Shown piece after piece: positions 1-7,733 of a stretch of 64,000 nt of DNA; within the stretch, counting starts at the first letter, position 1, and every line of letters starts with the position of its first letter. Origin of the DNA: Bacteroidales bacterium (GTDB lineage: Bacteria > Bacteroidota > Bacteroidia > Bacteroidales > UBA932); the NCBI GenBank assembly GCA_017534745.1, contig JAFXVX010000020.1, positions 26,259-90,258 on the forward strand, given 5' to 3'. Below the pieces are notes generated by a model. It ran no database searches and was not told the origin of the DNA. It worked only from the letters and a program-made list of their open reading frames with translations. Position numbers and translations under genes: made by a program.

Positions 1-606
1 AGCACGACCTAAATCATTGCTACAAATGTTTTTCAAGCCCTCTACAGTCAGGGGCGCCTCGGCTATGAGAGAAAACTCGCCGATAGCGGGCGGGAAAATG
101 CCGGAGGGAAGAGATTCCTTCGCTTCGCACGGAATGACACTCTCCGCACTGCGCTCGTAGAGGGCGATTCGGCCTTCGGGGCCGGCGAGGAGGACCTGCC
201 GGAGGGTACCGGAGGTCAGCATTGACTCGCGGAGCCAGCCTCCGCAGCTGAGGATTCCGCCGAAGGCGGGCTCCTGGAGATCGGTGTGATTATCGATCAT
301 CAGGAGGGTGTAGGGGATGTCGATGGAGTCGGTAAAGAGTTTCGACATGTAATGGTACTCGCCAGTGTCGATGATATGGACAGGGTACTCGCGCCACTTT
401 TCAGACGGGAAACGGAAGGGCGAAATCCGGCGCGAAATTTCCGCCGCTGAGGCCTCGTCGCAATAGCTCTTCACACCCTCGAGAGAGGTGAAATCCAACA
501 CCTCGAAATCGGGCTCAAAAGGGGCGTCGCAACCGGCCTCATCCGGGAGAAAATATTCTCTCCTGAAGGCGCCGGAAAAGTCCGTTATGAGCACTCCGAA
601 ATCCAT
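1..606 (-). CDS. Arginase-family (ureohydrolase-fold) protein, partial at the left edge
   Basis: The frame reads from an ATG at 606 down to base 1 without a stop, so 202 codons of the N-terminal part are present and the end is outside the window. The translation has a block HYMSKLFTDS followed by MIDNHTDLQEP and GGILSCGGW, which matches the arginase-fold family in which a D-x-H-x-D block binds metal. Substrate cannot be predicted. Around residues 156-166 the frame runs through a dispersed repeat (DNA 111-139), giving an atypical SVIPCEAKESL stretch. No clear TAnnTTTG box was found upstream. The family call rests on motif memory, not on a search. Confidence 0.65.
   Translation of the reverse strand, partial: MDFGVLITDFSGAFRREYFLPDEAGCDAPFEPDFEVLDFTSLEGVKSYCDEASAAEISRRISPFRFPSEKWREYPVHIIDTGEYHYMSKLFTDSIDIPYTLLMIDNHTDLQEPAFGGILSCGGWLRESMLTSGTLRQVLLAGPEGRIALYERSAESVIPCEAKESLPSGIFPPAIGEFSLIAEAPLTVEGLKNICSNDLGRA
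111..139. repeat. Dispersed short repeat inside the arginase-like gene
   Basis: The stretch starts GAGATTCCTTCGC and ends GGAATGACAC. It is one copy of the TGTCATT(C/T)CG...GAAATCTC type repeat seen at about ten other places in this window, here translated in frame as part of the arginase-like protein. Confidence 0.6.
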
Positions 607-955
607 CGGCCAAGGGGTAAAAAATCACATCGCTAAGTTAGCCAAATCCGTCGTGTTTTGCAAGAGAAAATCCGACCGCCGGACGATAAAAATCGAGTCG
701 GCAGACAGGAAAATTCTCGCCATTCAGCTTTAAAATGCGCCCAAAAAAGGGGCCTCACGCTCTAAACGCGTAATTCACTAATAATAAATAGATGAAACAT
801 TTTTATTTCCGAAATAAACAAAAATGTTAATATCGAAAAACAATAACACACACCGTCACAATACACTCGAAATTCGCACCTTTCCCCTTTACCGAGGAGA
901 GCAAAATTTTTCAATTTTCACTACTGGATTTTTCGGTATAAACAAGGAAAAATAT
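607..955. other. AT-rich intergenic region with one hairpin
   Basis: This gap of about 350 bases separates two divergent genes. It is much more AT-rich than its surroundings. A reading frame can be drawn from 824 but the better start of the radical SAM gene is 986, because a promoter box lies at 956-963. The one clear structure is an inverted repeat at 796-828, with arms AACATTTTT and AAAAATGTT around an inner ATTTC/GAAAT. Nothing else is recognisable. Confidence 0.6.
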
Positions 956-963
956 TACCTTTG
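956..963 (+). promoter_or_regulatory. Promoter -7 box (TACCTTTG) for the radical SAM gene
   Basis: TACCTTTG fits the Bacteroidota -7 consensus TAnnTTTG. It lies 22 bases before the ATG at 986, which argues against the upstream in-frame ATG at 824. Confidence 0.6.
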
Positions 964-985
964 TGTACTGACTAAAAAGAGCAAA

Positions 986-2062
986 ATGGAGTCCGGTTTC
1001 AAGTGGTGGTTATGGCGGATTTTCAGGTCCAATGAGACCAGGGTCCGCGAGCTGAATTACCTGTTTTGGGAATGCACGACAAGGTGCAATCTGCACTGCC
1101 GTCACTGCGGCTCCGACTGCACTCTCGGGAGCCGGAATCCGGACATGCCGCTCGAAGATTTTCTGAGAGCGATCGACACTATTCCCAGGCGCAATATCCC
1201 TCGCGGTTTTACCGTCGTTCTGACCGGCGGCGAGCCCCTTCTCCGTCCCGACATCGAAGAGGTCGGCAGGGCGATCAGGCAGCGCGGGATGGGTTGGAGC
1301 ATGGTGTCCAACGGGTATTTCTACGACAAAAATATGCATTCCAGGCTACTGAAAGCGGGTTTAGGCGCGCTGACAATCAGCCTTGACGGCCTCGAAGAGG
1401 AGCACGAATGGATGCGCGGGCGGAAGGGATGCTACTCCCGGACCATCAAGGCCATCGCGATAGCGGCAGCCGAGAAGAGGCTAATTTTTGACGTAGTCAC
1501 TTGTGTGAACAAGAGAAACATAGGCCAACTTGAAGCGATACATCAAGTCCTGACCGGACTCGGAGTCAAGCAGTGGCGCCTGTTTACCGTCATTCCGATA
1601 GGCCGTGCGGCAGCCGATCCTGACATGCAGTTGGACGGGCCGGAGTTCCGGGGGATGATGGATTTTATTAAAGCAAAGCGTAAAGCCGGAGGTCCTATGA
1701 ACGTGACTTTCAGCTGCGAAGGCTATCTGGGAGGTTACGAAATGGATGTGCGCGATGCGCCGTATATGTGTCACGCAGGTATCAATATAGCCTCCGTGCT
1801 GGTGGACGGCAGGATTTGCGCCTGTCCGAACATCGACCGGGATCGTTTCTCACAGGGAAATATCTACGAGGACAGCCTTTGGGAGGTTTGGAAGGATCGT
1901 TTCGGCGAATTTCGCGACAGGTCGTGGGCCCGGAAAGGCCAGTGCGCGGACTGCCCGGTCTTCGACAGGTGCCTCGGCAACGGTATGCACAACTGGCACG
2001 GCGACTGCGCCGAAGTCCTCACCTGCCACTATAAGAAGACGCTGCCGGAGGACTGCTCATGA
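986..2062 (+). CDS. Radical SAM/SPASM-domain protein (resembles the TIGR04133 rSAM/lipoprotein family)
   Basis: A 358-residue radical SAM enzyme. The [4Fe-4S]-SAM cluster motif CNLHCRHC gives C34, C38 and C41, followed by the GGEPLL block near residue 79. The C-terminal 95 residues carry a SPASM-like set of cysteines (CHAG, CACPN, CADCPVFDRC and a final CHY), expected to hold auxiliary Fe-S clusters. SPASM proteins usually modify peptides or proteins. The opening LNYLFWECT and GSDCT resemble the Bacteroidales family named for pairing with a small lipoprotein. No lipoprotein gene is adjacent, so the substrate is unknown. The start at 986 is chosen over 824 because the promoter lies between them. 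It overlaps the next gene by ATGA. Confidence 0.75.
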   Translation: MESGFKWWLWRIFRSNETRVRELNYLFWECTTRCNLHCRHCGSDCTLGSRNPDMPLEDFLRAIDTIPRRNIPRGFTVVLTGGEPLLRPDIEEVGRAIRQRGMGWSMVSNGYFYDKNMHSRLLKAGLGALTISLDGLEEEHEWMRGRKGCYSRTIKAIAIAAAEKRLIFDVVTCVNKRNIGQLEAIHQVLTGLGVKQWRLFTVIPIGRAAADPDMQLDGPEFRGMMDFIKAKRKAGGPMNVTFSCEGYLGGYEMDVRDAPYMCHAGINIASVLVDGRICACPNIDRDRFSQGNIYEDSLWEVWKDRFGEFRDRSWARKGQCADCPVFDRCLGNGMHNWHGDCAEVLTCHYKKTLPEDCS

Positions 2063-3501
2063 CGTTCGAAGAGTTCATAATCGCCCACCAGGATGACGAC
2101 ACCGCGAGACTGCTTCTTTCCAGGAAGCAGTTCCCGGAGATCGATGTATCACTCGCGGTCAAAACGATCGAAAGCCGCCGCAAACTGCGCAAGAAAGTCC
2201 CTGAGTGGCACATAGTTACGGCGCTCACTCTCCCCTCCCCGCTGTCGGCGGAGCAGTGCAGTTCCTCCGCAACCGCAGCCTACAAAGCCGCCCTCCTGAA
2301 GCGGCTAGAAGGAGCGGCTGGTACGGGGGCTGGCGGCGCATCGGCAGGGGCTGGAGCGGAAGAGACAACGGCAGAGATGGCAATAGGGGCGACTGAAACG
2401 ACGATCGAGGCGGCGGAGACAGCGGCTGGGGCGGCTGAAGGTGCCAGGGGCCGGCTTAGGGTCGCCGACCTGACCGGAGGGCTGGGAGTCGATTGTGTGG
2501 CGTTTGCGAAGGTTGCCGAGGAAGTGCTTTACAACGATATGTCGCCCGAGTTGGTTGCAGCGGCGAAGAAAAACTTCGCCCTGCTCGGAGCCGGGAACGT
2601 CCGGTTCTCCTGCCGTGCCCTTGAAAAAGGGGCGCTGGAGAGCATCCTGGACGGGTTCCGGCCGGACGTGATCTTCCTCGATCCGGCGCGGCGCGACGCA
2701 TCCTCGCGGAAAGTTTTCCGCTTAGAGGACTGCTCGCCGGATGTCACCGTCCTTATCGACGAACTTCTCGCCGCCGCCCGCTACACCATCGTGAAGATTT
2801 CCCCCATGGCGGACATCTCCATCATCCTTCGTACTCTTAAGAATATCAGCGAAATACACATAGTCGAGGCCGCCGGCGAGTGCAAGGAGCTCCTGCTCCT
2901 TCTCGACCGGAATCACCCCGCCGACCTCAATCCTTCGATTGTCGTCGCCCGTGTTGATTCCCCCGCTACGTTCAACACCCTGCAGTTCAGCCAGAAGGAA
3001 ATCTCCGCCGCAGTCCCCCGCCTCGCCACCCCGGCTGATCTTTCCGCCATCCCCTCGCCGGCATCGCCTACCCTGCCCATTCTCTCCACCACCCAGCTAG
3101 CGACGCTAACTACTATGCCCGCGGCGGAAAAGGGCCTGCGGCTCTTCGAGCCCGGAAAGGCGCTGGCGAAATCCGGGGCGTTCAACCTGATTTCAGAGAG
3201 ATACAACCTCAAGAAGTTGGATGTCAACACGCATCTATTTGTGGCAGAGGATATTCCGGAGGAGCTCCGGAGCTTCGGAAAGACCTTCCGGATCCTGGAA
3301 ACAGCCGAGCTCAGTCGCCAGTCCCTGAAGGATTTCGGAAAGAAATACCCACGCGCTGAAGTAACAGCACGGAATATTCCTATGACATCTGAAGCCCTCA
3401 AGGCCCGCCTCGGCTGCTCCTCCGGCGGCAACATCCACATCTTCGCCGTCCTCGCCGCCTCCCACAAGCTCCTGATCGCCACCAAGCAGCGTGGGGCGTA
3501 A
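2059..3501 (+). CDS. Class I SAM-dependent methyltransferase with THUMP-like C-terminal domain
   Basis: 480 residues. The SAM-binding motif ADLTGGLGVD lies near residue 136 and a FLDPARRD motif near 212, as in RsmD-like and other nucleic-acid methyltransferases. The C-terminal region (about 380-475) resembles the THUMP-like domain of Bacteroidota homologues, suggesting an RNA substrate. Two low-complexity Ala/Gly/Thr/Pro tracts (about residues 84-130 and 318-352) interrupt the usual architecture. Translation is coupled to the radical SAM gene by ATGA at 2059. The stop codon TAA is the first three bases of a concentric palindrome at 3499-3590. Confidence 0.7.
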   Translation: MTFEEFIIAHQDDDTARLLLSRKQFPEIDVSLAVKTIESRRKLRKKVPEWHIVTALTLPSPLSAEQCSSSATAAYKAALLKRLEGAAGTGAGGASAGAGAEETTAEMAIGATETTIEAAETAAGAAEGARGRLRVADLTGGLGVDCVAFAKVAEEVLYNDMSPELVAAAKKNFALLGAGNVRFSCRALEKGALESILDGFRPDVIFLDPARRDASSRKVFRLEDCSPDVTVLIDELLAAARYTIVKISPMADISIILRTLKNISEIHIVEAAGECKELLLLLDRNHPADLNPSIVVARVDSPATFNTLQFSQKEISAAVPRLATPADLSAIPSPASPTLPILSTTQLATLTTMPAAEKGLRLFEPGKALAKSGAFNLISERYNLKKLDVNTHLFVAEDIPEELRSFGKTFRILETAELSRQSLKDFGKKYPRAEVTARNIPMTSEALKARLGCSSGGNIHIFAVLAASHKLLIATKQRGA

Positions 3502-3590
3502 CCGCCTGGTAATCAGGCAGAAACATAAAGTCTTTCTGTATCAAATGACGCAGAAAGACTTCCAGTAATAGCCTGACATACAGGCGGTTA
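3499..3590. repeat. Concentric inverted-repeat element (92 bp), probable bidirectional terminator
   Basis: Outer arms TAACCGCCTG (3499-3508) and CAGGCGGTTA (3581-3590) are perfect 10-bp complements. Inner arms AAGTCTTTCTG (3528-3538) and CAGAAAGACTT (3551-3561) are perfect 11-bp complements. Both pairs share the same centre at 3544.5. Each flank can alternatively fold into its own GCCTG/CAGGC hairpin (3504-3518 and 3571-3585). It sits between convergent genes, where a terminator is expected, but the outer arms go beyond a simple terminator. Confidence 0.75.
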
Positions 3591-3641
3591 TTCCCCACGA
3601 GACATTGGCTGCGCTCCGGCTACAGGAGGCCCCACGCGCAG

Positions 3642-4247
3642 CTATAGCACCTCCAGCAGCTCGACGGTGAAGACGAGAGCGGCGCACGGGGGAATGGCGC
3701 CGCGGGAGCCGGAATCGCCGTAGGCAAGCTGGTAAGGGATGTAGAGCTCGTATTTGGAGCCCTCGTTCATGAGCTGAAGGCCTTCGGTCCAGCCGCGGAT
3801 GACCTGGTTCAGGCCGAACACGGCAGGTTCGCCGCGACGGTAGGAGCTGTCGAACACCGAGCCGTCGGTGAAACGCCCTTCGTAGTGGCACTTCACGCGT
3901 GAGGTGGCCTTCGGAGCCTTTCCATGGCCCTTTACGATGGCTTTGTACTGAAGACCTGAAGGAAGTACAACGACGCCTTCCTTTGAAGCATTCTCCTTGA
4001 GGAAGTCCTCGCCTTCTTTCTTGAAGGCGGCGCCAATGGCCTCGTTTTCAGCCTTCTGCTCGCGTTCGATTTCCTTGAACATTTTCTCGAGCAAACTCCC
4101 AGCTTCCTCTATGGAAACGGCCGGTTCATTTCCCGACATGATATCCTCGACGCCTTTTGCAAAATCCTTATAATCAAGGCCTTTTACTCCCGAACCCATA
4201 AGGTTGTGGGCGATGCTCATTCCGAGCGCATAACTTTTTTTGTCCAT
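3642..4247 (-). CDS. FKBP-type peptidyl-prolyl cis-trans isomerase
   Basis: 201 residues in FkpA/Mip/FklB arrangement. The N-terminal part (about 1-90) is a helical dimerisation region with an MDKKSYALGMSIAHNL start and a charged helix. The C-terminal FKBP domain (about 98-201) has VKCHYEGRFTDGSVFDSS, VIRGWTEGL and YIPYQLAYG. It catalyses proline isomerisation during protein folding. No signal peptide or lipobox is visible, which suggests a cytoplasmic location. It lies 61 bases downstream of recR on the same strand, and that gap contains a dispersed repeat. Confidence 0.88.
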   Translation of the reverse strand: MDKKSYALGMSIAHNLMGSGVKGLDYKDFAKGVEDIMSGNEPAVSIEEAGSLLEKMFKEIEREQKAENEAIGAAFKKEGEDFLKENASKEGVVVLPSGLQYKAIVKGHGKAPKATSRVKCHYEGRFTDGSVFDSSYRRGEPAVFGLNQVIRGWTEGLQLMNEGSKYELYIPYQLAYGDSGSRGAIPPCAALVFTVELLEVL

Positions 4248-4261
4248 ATTTTGTTGAATTT

Positions 4262-4290
4262 AGATTCTTTCACTTCGTTCAGAATGACAG
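4262..4290. repeat. Dispersed short repeat between recR and the FKBP gene
   Basis: GATTCTTTCACTTCGTTC continuing to AGAATGACAG. On the minus strand it reads CTGTCATTCTGAACGAAG and on to AGAATC, a variant of the repeat found in several gaps and genes here. It is transcribed between recR and the FKBP gene. Confidence 0.6.
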
Positions 4291-4308
4291 CGGAAGGCTG
4301 TTCTGCTG

Positions 4309-4935
4309 TCAGACTTTGAACGGCTGGCGGCCGGCGATGGAGCGGCCGAGGGTGAGCGAGTCGGCGTATTCAAGGTCATCGCCGAAACCGAGGCCGCGGG
4401 CAAGGGATGTCACCTTCACGCCGAACCCTTCGATCTGGCGGTATATGTAAAACGCAGTGGTCTCCCCCTCCACATCGCCGCTGAGGGCGAAAATCACCTC
4501 CGTCGAAGACGGATTTTCGCACCCGCGCAGTCTCTCCACGAGGTCCGCGATCGCCAGATCCGACGGGCCCACGCCGGCAATCGGCGAGATTATCCCGCCA
4601 AGAACGTGATAGACACCATGATACTGCCCTGTCGCTTCAATGCTCATCACGTCACGGATGCTGGCCGTGACGCAGATCTGGTCGTGGCGACGCGTTTTGT
4701 CCGAGCATATCGGACACTCGTCGCTATCGGATATCATCCTGCATGTCTTACAGTAACGGACCTTATCTCTCAGGGAATCAATCGATTCTGTAAAATGGTG
4801 AACATTCTCCGCCGGCTGCCTAAGCAGGTACAGCGCCAGCCTGAGTGCGCTGCGCTTCCCCACTCCAGGCAGAGAGCTTATCGCCTCCACCGCATTTTCC
4901 AGCAGCATCGACGGGTATTTTTCCTTATATGCCAT
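4309..4935 (-). CDS. recR: Recombination mediator protein RecR
   Basis: 208 residues, the usual RecR length. The helix-hairpin-helix region (GVGKRSALRLALYLL, about residues 24-39), the four-cysteine zinc finger (CKTCRMISDSDECPICSD, about 58-75) and the Toprim domain (about 83-180, with ALSGDVEGETTAFYI) are in standard order. RecR acts with RecO and RecF to load RecA at gaps in the cytoplasm. The gene starts 6 bases after pnuC ends, so the two are probably cotranscribed. Confidence 0.95.
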   Translation of the reverse strand: MAYKEKYPSMLLENAVEAISSLPGVGKRSALRLALYLLRQPAENVHHFTESIDSLRDKVRYCKTCRMISDSDECPICSDKTRRHDQICVTASIRDVMSIEATGQYHGVYHVLGGIISPIAGVGPSDLAIADLVERLRGCENPSSTEVIFALSGDVEGETTAFYIYRQIEGFGVKVTSLARGLGFGDDLEYADSLTLGRSIAGRQPFKV

Positions 4936-4941
4936 ATCGCA

Positions 4942-5526
4942 TCAATTTTCAATCTGACTTCCGTGGCGGCGCCAGTAGAACCAGCCGTAGGCGGCACCGG
5001 CGGCGTAAAAAGCGTAAAGCGCTGTCATCCAGTGCATTCCCTGCGTTATACAGAGAACGGCGGAGGTGATGTCGGCGACGATCCAGAGGAGCCACTGCTC
5101 CGGGATCGAGCGCGTCAGCCACCACGTTGCGATGGCGCTTAGCATCGCCACGGCTGCATCCAGCCACGAAGCCGGATCGCCGAGCGTACGGAGGATGAAA
5201 AACAGCGCCACTGTGCCGGCGACAAGGACCGCCGCGCTGGCTGCAAGCCCGCCGGCCGATATACGCCTCAGGTGTATATCTCCGGCTTCCACCTCGATTT
5301 TCGCTCCGTCTTTCCGCCACTGGTAAAGCCCTATGAATGAAACCACTACGTAGTAAACATTAAGCCCCATCGAGGCATATAGCCCCTTGACGGCAAACAC
5401 CGCCACCGCCGCAGCAGCGGTCAGGATGCCTACTATCCACATCACATTCTTATGCAGGATCTCAAGCACAAGGTAGGCGACGCCCGTCACGAAAGTGAAT
5501 ATTTCAAATGCCTTTAAAACATCCAT
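4942..5526 (-). CDS. pnuC: PnuC-type nicotinamide riboside/vitamin transporter
   Basis: 194 residues from the ATG at 5526, which is preferred over an upstream ATG at 5589 because that one overlaps mntP. About seven hydrophobic segments are visible, and the family's tryptophan-rich pattern appears (IGLYQWRKDG, WLLWIVADITS, GWFYWRR). PnuC proteins carry nicotinamide riboside, while related PnuT and PnuX proteins carry thiamine or riboflavin. No thiamine or flavin gene or riboswitch is next to it, so the substrate is undecided. It heads a minus-strand pnuC-recR unit. Confidence 0.8.
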   Translation of the reverse strand: MDVLKAFEIFTFVTGVAYLVLEILHKNVMWIVGILTAAAAVAVFAVKGLYASMGLNVYYVVVSFIGLYQWRKDGAKIEVEAGDIHLRRISAGGLAASAAVLVAGTVALFFILRTLGDPASWLDAAVAMLSAIATWWLTRSIPEQWLLWIVADITSAVLCITQGMHWMTALYAFYAAGAAYGWFYWRRHGSQIEN

Positions 5527-5555
5527 AAATCTTCGCAAGATACGAAAATTTTCAG

Positions 5556-5563
5556 TATTTTTG
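5556..5563 (+). promoter_or_regulatory. Promoter -7 box (TATTTTTG) for mntP
   Basis: TATTTTTG ends only 7 bases before the ATG of mntP at 5571. With a start of transcription about 5-8 bases downstream of the box, the mRNA would have little or no leader. Confidence 0.55.
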
Positions 5564-5570
5564 CCTCCCC

Positions 5571-6206
5571 ATGGAAGTGCTGAAATCAATATTGGAAGCT
5601 CTCCTTCTCGGCCTGTCGCTCTCCGCCGACTGCTTCGCCGTGTCCCTCTGCTCTTCCACCGGCCTCCACCTCCCCGGCAAATCCCCCCGCAGCTCCGACA
5701 CCACTTCCGCTGGCGACGCTACTGCAGCGAAGCGCAGTATAGCAGGTCTGGCCAGCGCCTTCGCCATCACTCAGACGGGGCTTCTCCTCGCAGGGTGGCT
5801 TCTGGGACACGTATTCCGCACATTTTTCGAAAGCAGGATTTCGCACTTCGAGATGATCTGCTCGGTGGCGGCGTTTGTGCTGCTTATGTTCGTCGCAGTC
5901 GAGATGTTTCTCAGCGCCCTCCGCGGCAAGACTGAGAAAATCAACCTCTCAAGCGCCCGTAACATCATCATCGGGGCTGTCGCAACTAGCATTGACGCCC
6001 TCACCGTGGGCCTCTCGCTCGCCCTGTCCGGCATGGCGCTCTCCGAAATCCTTCCCTCCGCGGCCGCCGTGCTTGTCGTGACCGCCGTCGCAGTCGTCGC
6101 CGGCATCCTCTCCGGCTCAGCTCTCGGCCGCAACTACGGCCGCACCGCCGTCTTCACCGGCTCCGCCATCCTCGCCGCCATCGCCGTCTATACCCTCCTG
6201 TTCTAG
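5571..6206 (+). CDS. mntP: Putative manganese efflux pump MntP
   Basis: 211 residues. It contains the two aspartate-containing repeats of the family: LLGLSLSADCFAVSLC near residue 12 and VATSIDALTVGLSLAL near residue 138. Six hydrophobic segments place it in the inner membrane, where MntP exports Mn2+. A 25-residue hydrophilic loop after the first segment (about 31-56, Ser/Pro/Gly-rich) is longer than I expect for the family. It is transcribed alone, divergent from pnuC. No Mn-sensing riboswitch (yybP-ykoY) fits in the very short upstream gap. Confidence 0.85.
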   Translation: MEVLKSILEALLLGLSLSADCFAVSLCSSTGLHLPGKSPRSSDTTSAGDATAAKRSIAGLASAFAITQTGLLLAGWLLGHVFRTFFESRISHFEMICSVAAFVLLMFVAVEMFLSALRGKTEKINLSSARNIIIGAVATSIDALTVGLSLALSGMALSEILPSAAAVLVVTAVAVVAGILSGSALGRNYGRTAVFTGSAILAAIAVYTLLF

Positions 6207-6507
6207 CTCCGCAGCAAACGCCGAGTGTGAGTAATGGCAGAAAATTGACGCCATTACTCGCATCTCTTCACTCATCGTGACAAGCGGCGTGGCGGGCAAA
6301 TAACTTATATTCAGCTTGTTACGCAAAAGCCTATGCGCTCTACAGAGCACAGGCTTTCACGTAAATCACTATGCGTCAAACAGTTAAGCGCCACGGCCAG
6401 AGGGGGAGAAAAGAACGCACTGACCCGAGGGGAGAAAAGAGCGTCCTAACCAGAAAGCCGCTGTCTATGAGCCCAGGCGCGGGAGGAGGGTGACAGCCAG
6501 TAAAGGC
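6207..6507. other. Intergenic region between mntP and tsaD
   Basis: A gap of about 300 bases between convergent genes. It holds copy 1 of the concentric palindrome element (6288-6395). The rest shows no reading frame of note and no further structure that I can support. Confidence 0.6.
6288..6395. repeat. Concentric palindromic element, copy 1 (108 bp)
   Basis: Outer arms CGTGGCG (6288-6294) and CGCCACG (6389-6395). The central hairpin has AAAGCCTATGC facing GCACAGGCTTT, centred at about 6341, the exact middle of the element. Two other copies of the same length lie at 42804-42912 and 63290-63397. The A-rich/T-rich inner stem could act as a terminator in both directions between mntP and tsaD. 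Confidence 0.8.
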
Positions 6508-7521
6508 CTAGGCGCGGGAGAGGGGGGCGACGTCGAGGGGGGCGCGGGAGCCGGCGAGGAAGTGGAAGTAGCCGGCGACGGCGATCATGGCGGCGTTGTC
6601 GGTGGTGAACTTCAGGGGCGGGAGCCAGGTCTGCCAGCCGCGGCGGGCACCCTCGGAGAGGATGCGGGCGCGGAGGCCGCTGTTGGCGGAGACGCCGCCG
6701 CCGATGGCTATCTGGCGAATGCCTGTCTGCTTAGCCGCCTTGATCAGTTTGTCTAACAGGATGTCTATCAAGGTCTTCTGGAAGGAGGCGCAGAGGTCTT
6801 CCTTGTTATTCTCCAGGAAGGCCGGATCCTCCTTGAGGGCGTCGCGGACGAAGTAGAGGAGCGAGGTCTTGACGCCACTGAAGCTGTAGTCGAGGCCGGG
6901 GATATGGGGTTTTGCAAACTTGAAGCGAAGGGGATCTCCCTGGGCGGCGAGTTTGTCGATGACGGGGCCGCCGGGGTAGCCGAGCCCGAGCATTTTGGAG
7001 CATTTGTCGAAGGCCTCCCCCACCGCGTCGTCGATGGTCTGGCCGAGGATATCGAAGGATAGAGGGCCGTTGACCCTGACTATCTGGGAGTTGCCTCCGG
7101 AAACGAGAAGGCACAGATACGGGAACGACGGCTCGCGGACCGGCACGCCCTCCTCCTGGATGAAGCATGCGAGAACATGGCCCTGAAGATGGTTCACCAT
7201 CACCATCGGTACATCCAACGAAAGCGACAGCGCCTTGGCGAACGACGTGCCGACGAGCAGCGAGCCGAGAAGGCCGGGGCCGCGCGTGAAAGCGATGGCT
7301 GAAAGCTCCGAAGCTTTCACGCCCGCCTTCGACAGTGCCTCGCTGACCACCGGAACGATGTTCAGCTCGTGCGCCCGGGAAGCGAGCTCCGGCACGACGC
7401 CGCCGAAGTCCTTGTGAACTTGCTGGCTCGCAATCACGTTCGAGAGCATCACTCTCCCCCGTATGACAGCTGCTGAAGTGTCGTCGCAGGACGACTCAAT
7501 TCCGAGAATTATTGGCTCCAT
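6508..7521 (-). CDS. tsaD: tRNA N6-adenosine threonylcarbamoyltransferase TsaD
   Basis: 337 residues, standard length. It opens with LGIESSCDDTSAAVI, has the metal-binding NHLQGH motif near residue 113, then LLVSGGNSQIV, DDAVGEAFDK and GGVSANSGLR of the ASKHA-type ATPase fold. With TsaB and TsaE it transfers the threonylcarbamoyl group to A37 of ANN-decoding tRNAs. mtaB, whose product acts on the same t6A37, lies in the divergent operon 5.5 kb away. Confidence 0.97.
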   Translation of the reverse strand: MEPIILGIESSCDDTSAAVIRGRVMLSNVIASQQVHKDFGGVVPELASRAHELNIVPVVSEALSKAGVKASELSAIAFTRGPGLLGSLLVGTSFAKALSLSLDVPMVMVNHLQGHVLACFIQEEGVPVREPSFPYLCLLVSGGNSQIVRVNGPLSFDILGQTIDDAVGEAFDKCSKMLGLGYPGGPVIDKLAAQGDPLRFKFAKPHIPGLDYSFSGVKTSLLYFVRDALKEDPAFLENNKEDLCASFQKTLIDILLDKLIKAAKQTGIRQIAIGGGVSANSGLRARILSEGARRGWQTWLPPLKFTTDNAAMIAVAGYFHFLAGSRAPLDVAPLSRA

Positions 7522-7548
7522 TTGTGCTCATCCACGTCCAAAACAGCG

Positions 7549-7556
7549 CAAATATA
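7549..7556 (-). promoter_or_regulatory. Promoter -7 box (TATATTTG on the minus strand) for tsaD
   Basis: The plus strand reads CAAATATA. The box ends 27 bases before the tsaD ATG at 7521. Confidence 0.55.
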
Positions 7557-7568
7557 ATATTTTTTAGT

Positions 7569-7576
7569 TATTTTTG
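7569..7576 (+). promoter_or_regulatory. Promoter -7 box (TATTTTTG) for the tamB operon
   Basis: TATTTTTG is followed about 6 bases later by a strong hairpin (7582-7620), so the transcript would begin at or next to that hairpin. The tamB ATG is at 7734, leaving a leader of about 150 bases. Confidence 0.5.
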
Positions 7577-7581
7577 CGTTC

Positions 7582-7620
7582 TTAGGCTTATCAGCCCCAA
7601 AGATTGGGGCTGACGCCTAA
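7582..7620 (+). promoter_or_regulatory. Leader hairpin at the predicted 5' end of the tamB operon mRNA
   Basis: TTAGGC...TCAGCCCCAA pairs with TTGGGGCTGA...GCCTAA around an AGA loop. It has no T-tract, so it is unlikely to terminate. Its position at the 5' end of the mRNA suggests a stabilising stem. Confidence 0.55.
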
Positions 7621-7633
7621 TGAAAAAATAGCC

Positions 7634-7697
7634 GCAGAAAGGCGAAGAGCAGAAAGGCGAAGAGCAGAAAGGCAAAAGCGAAAGGCGAAAGGCGAGA
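7634..7697. repeat. Short purine-rich tandem repeat in the tamB leader
   Basis: Two exact copies of the 15-mer AGAAAGGCGAAGAGC are followed by shorter GAAAGGCGA variants. It lies untranslated upstream of tamB and could vary in copy number. Confidence 0.65.
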
Positions 7698-7733
7698 CGA
7701 AGAAATAGAAAACAAGAGAAGCGGATTGACGAA

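Noticed and set aside
824-985. Upstream start extending the radical SAM protein by 54 residues
   Set aside because: The extra part has AT-rich composition, no similarity to the family, and the promoter box lies downstream of it.
7634-7697. CRISPR-like direct repeats
   Set aside because: The repeats are adjacent without spacers and degrade quickly; no cas genes are present.
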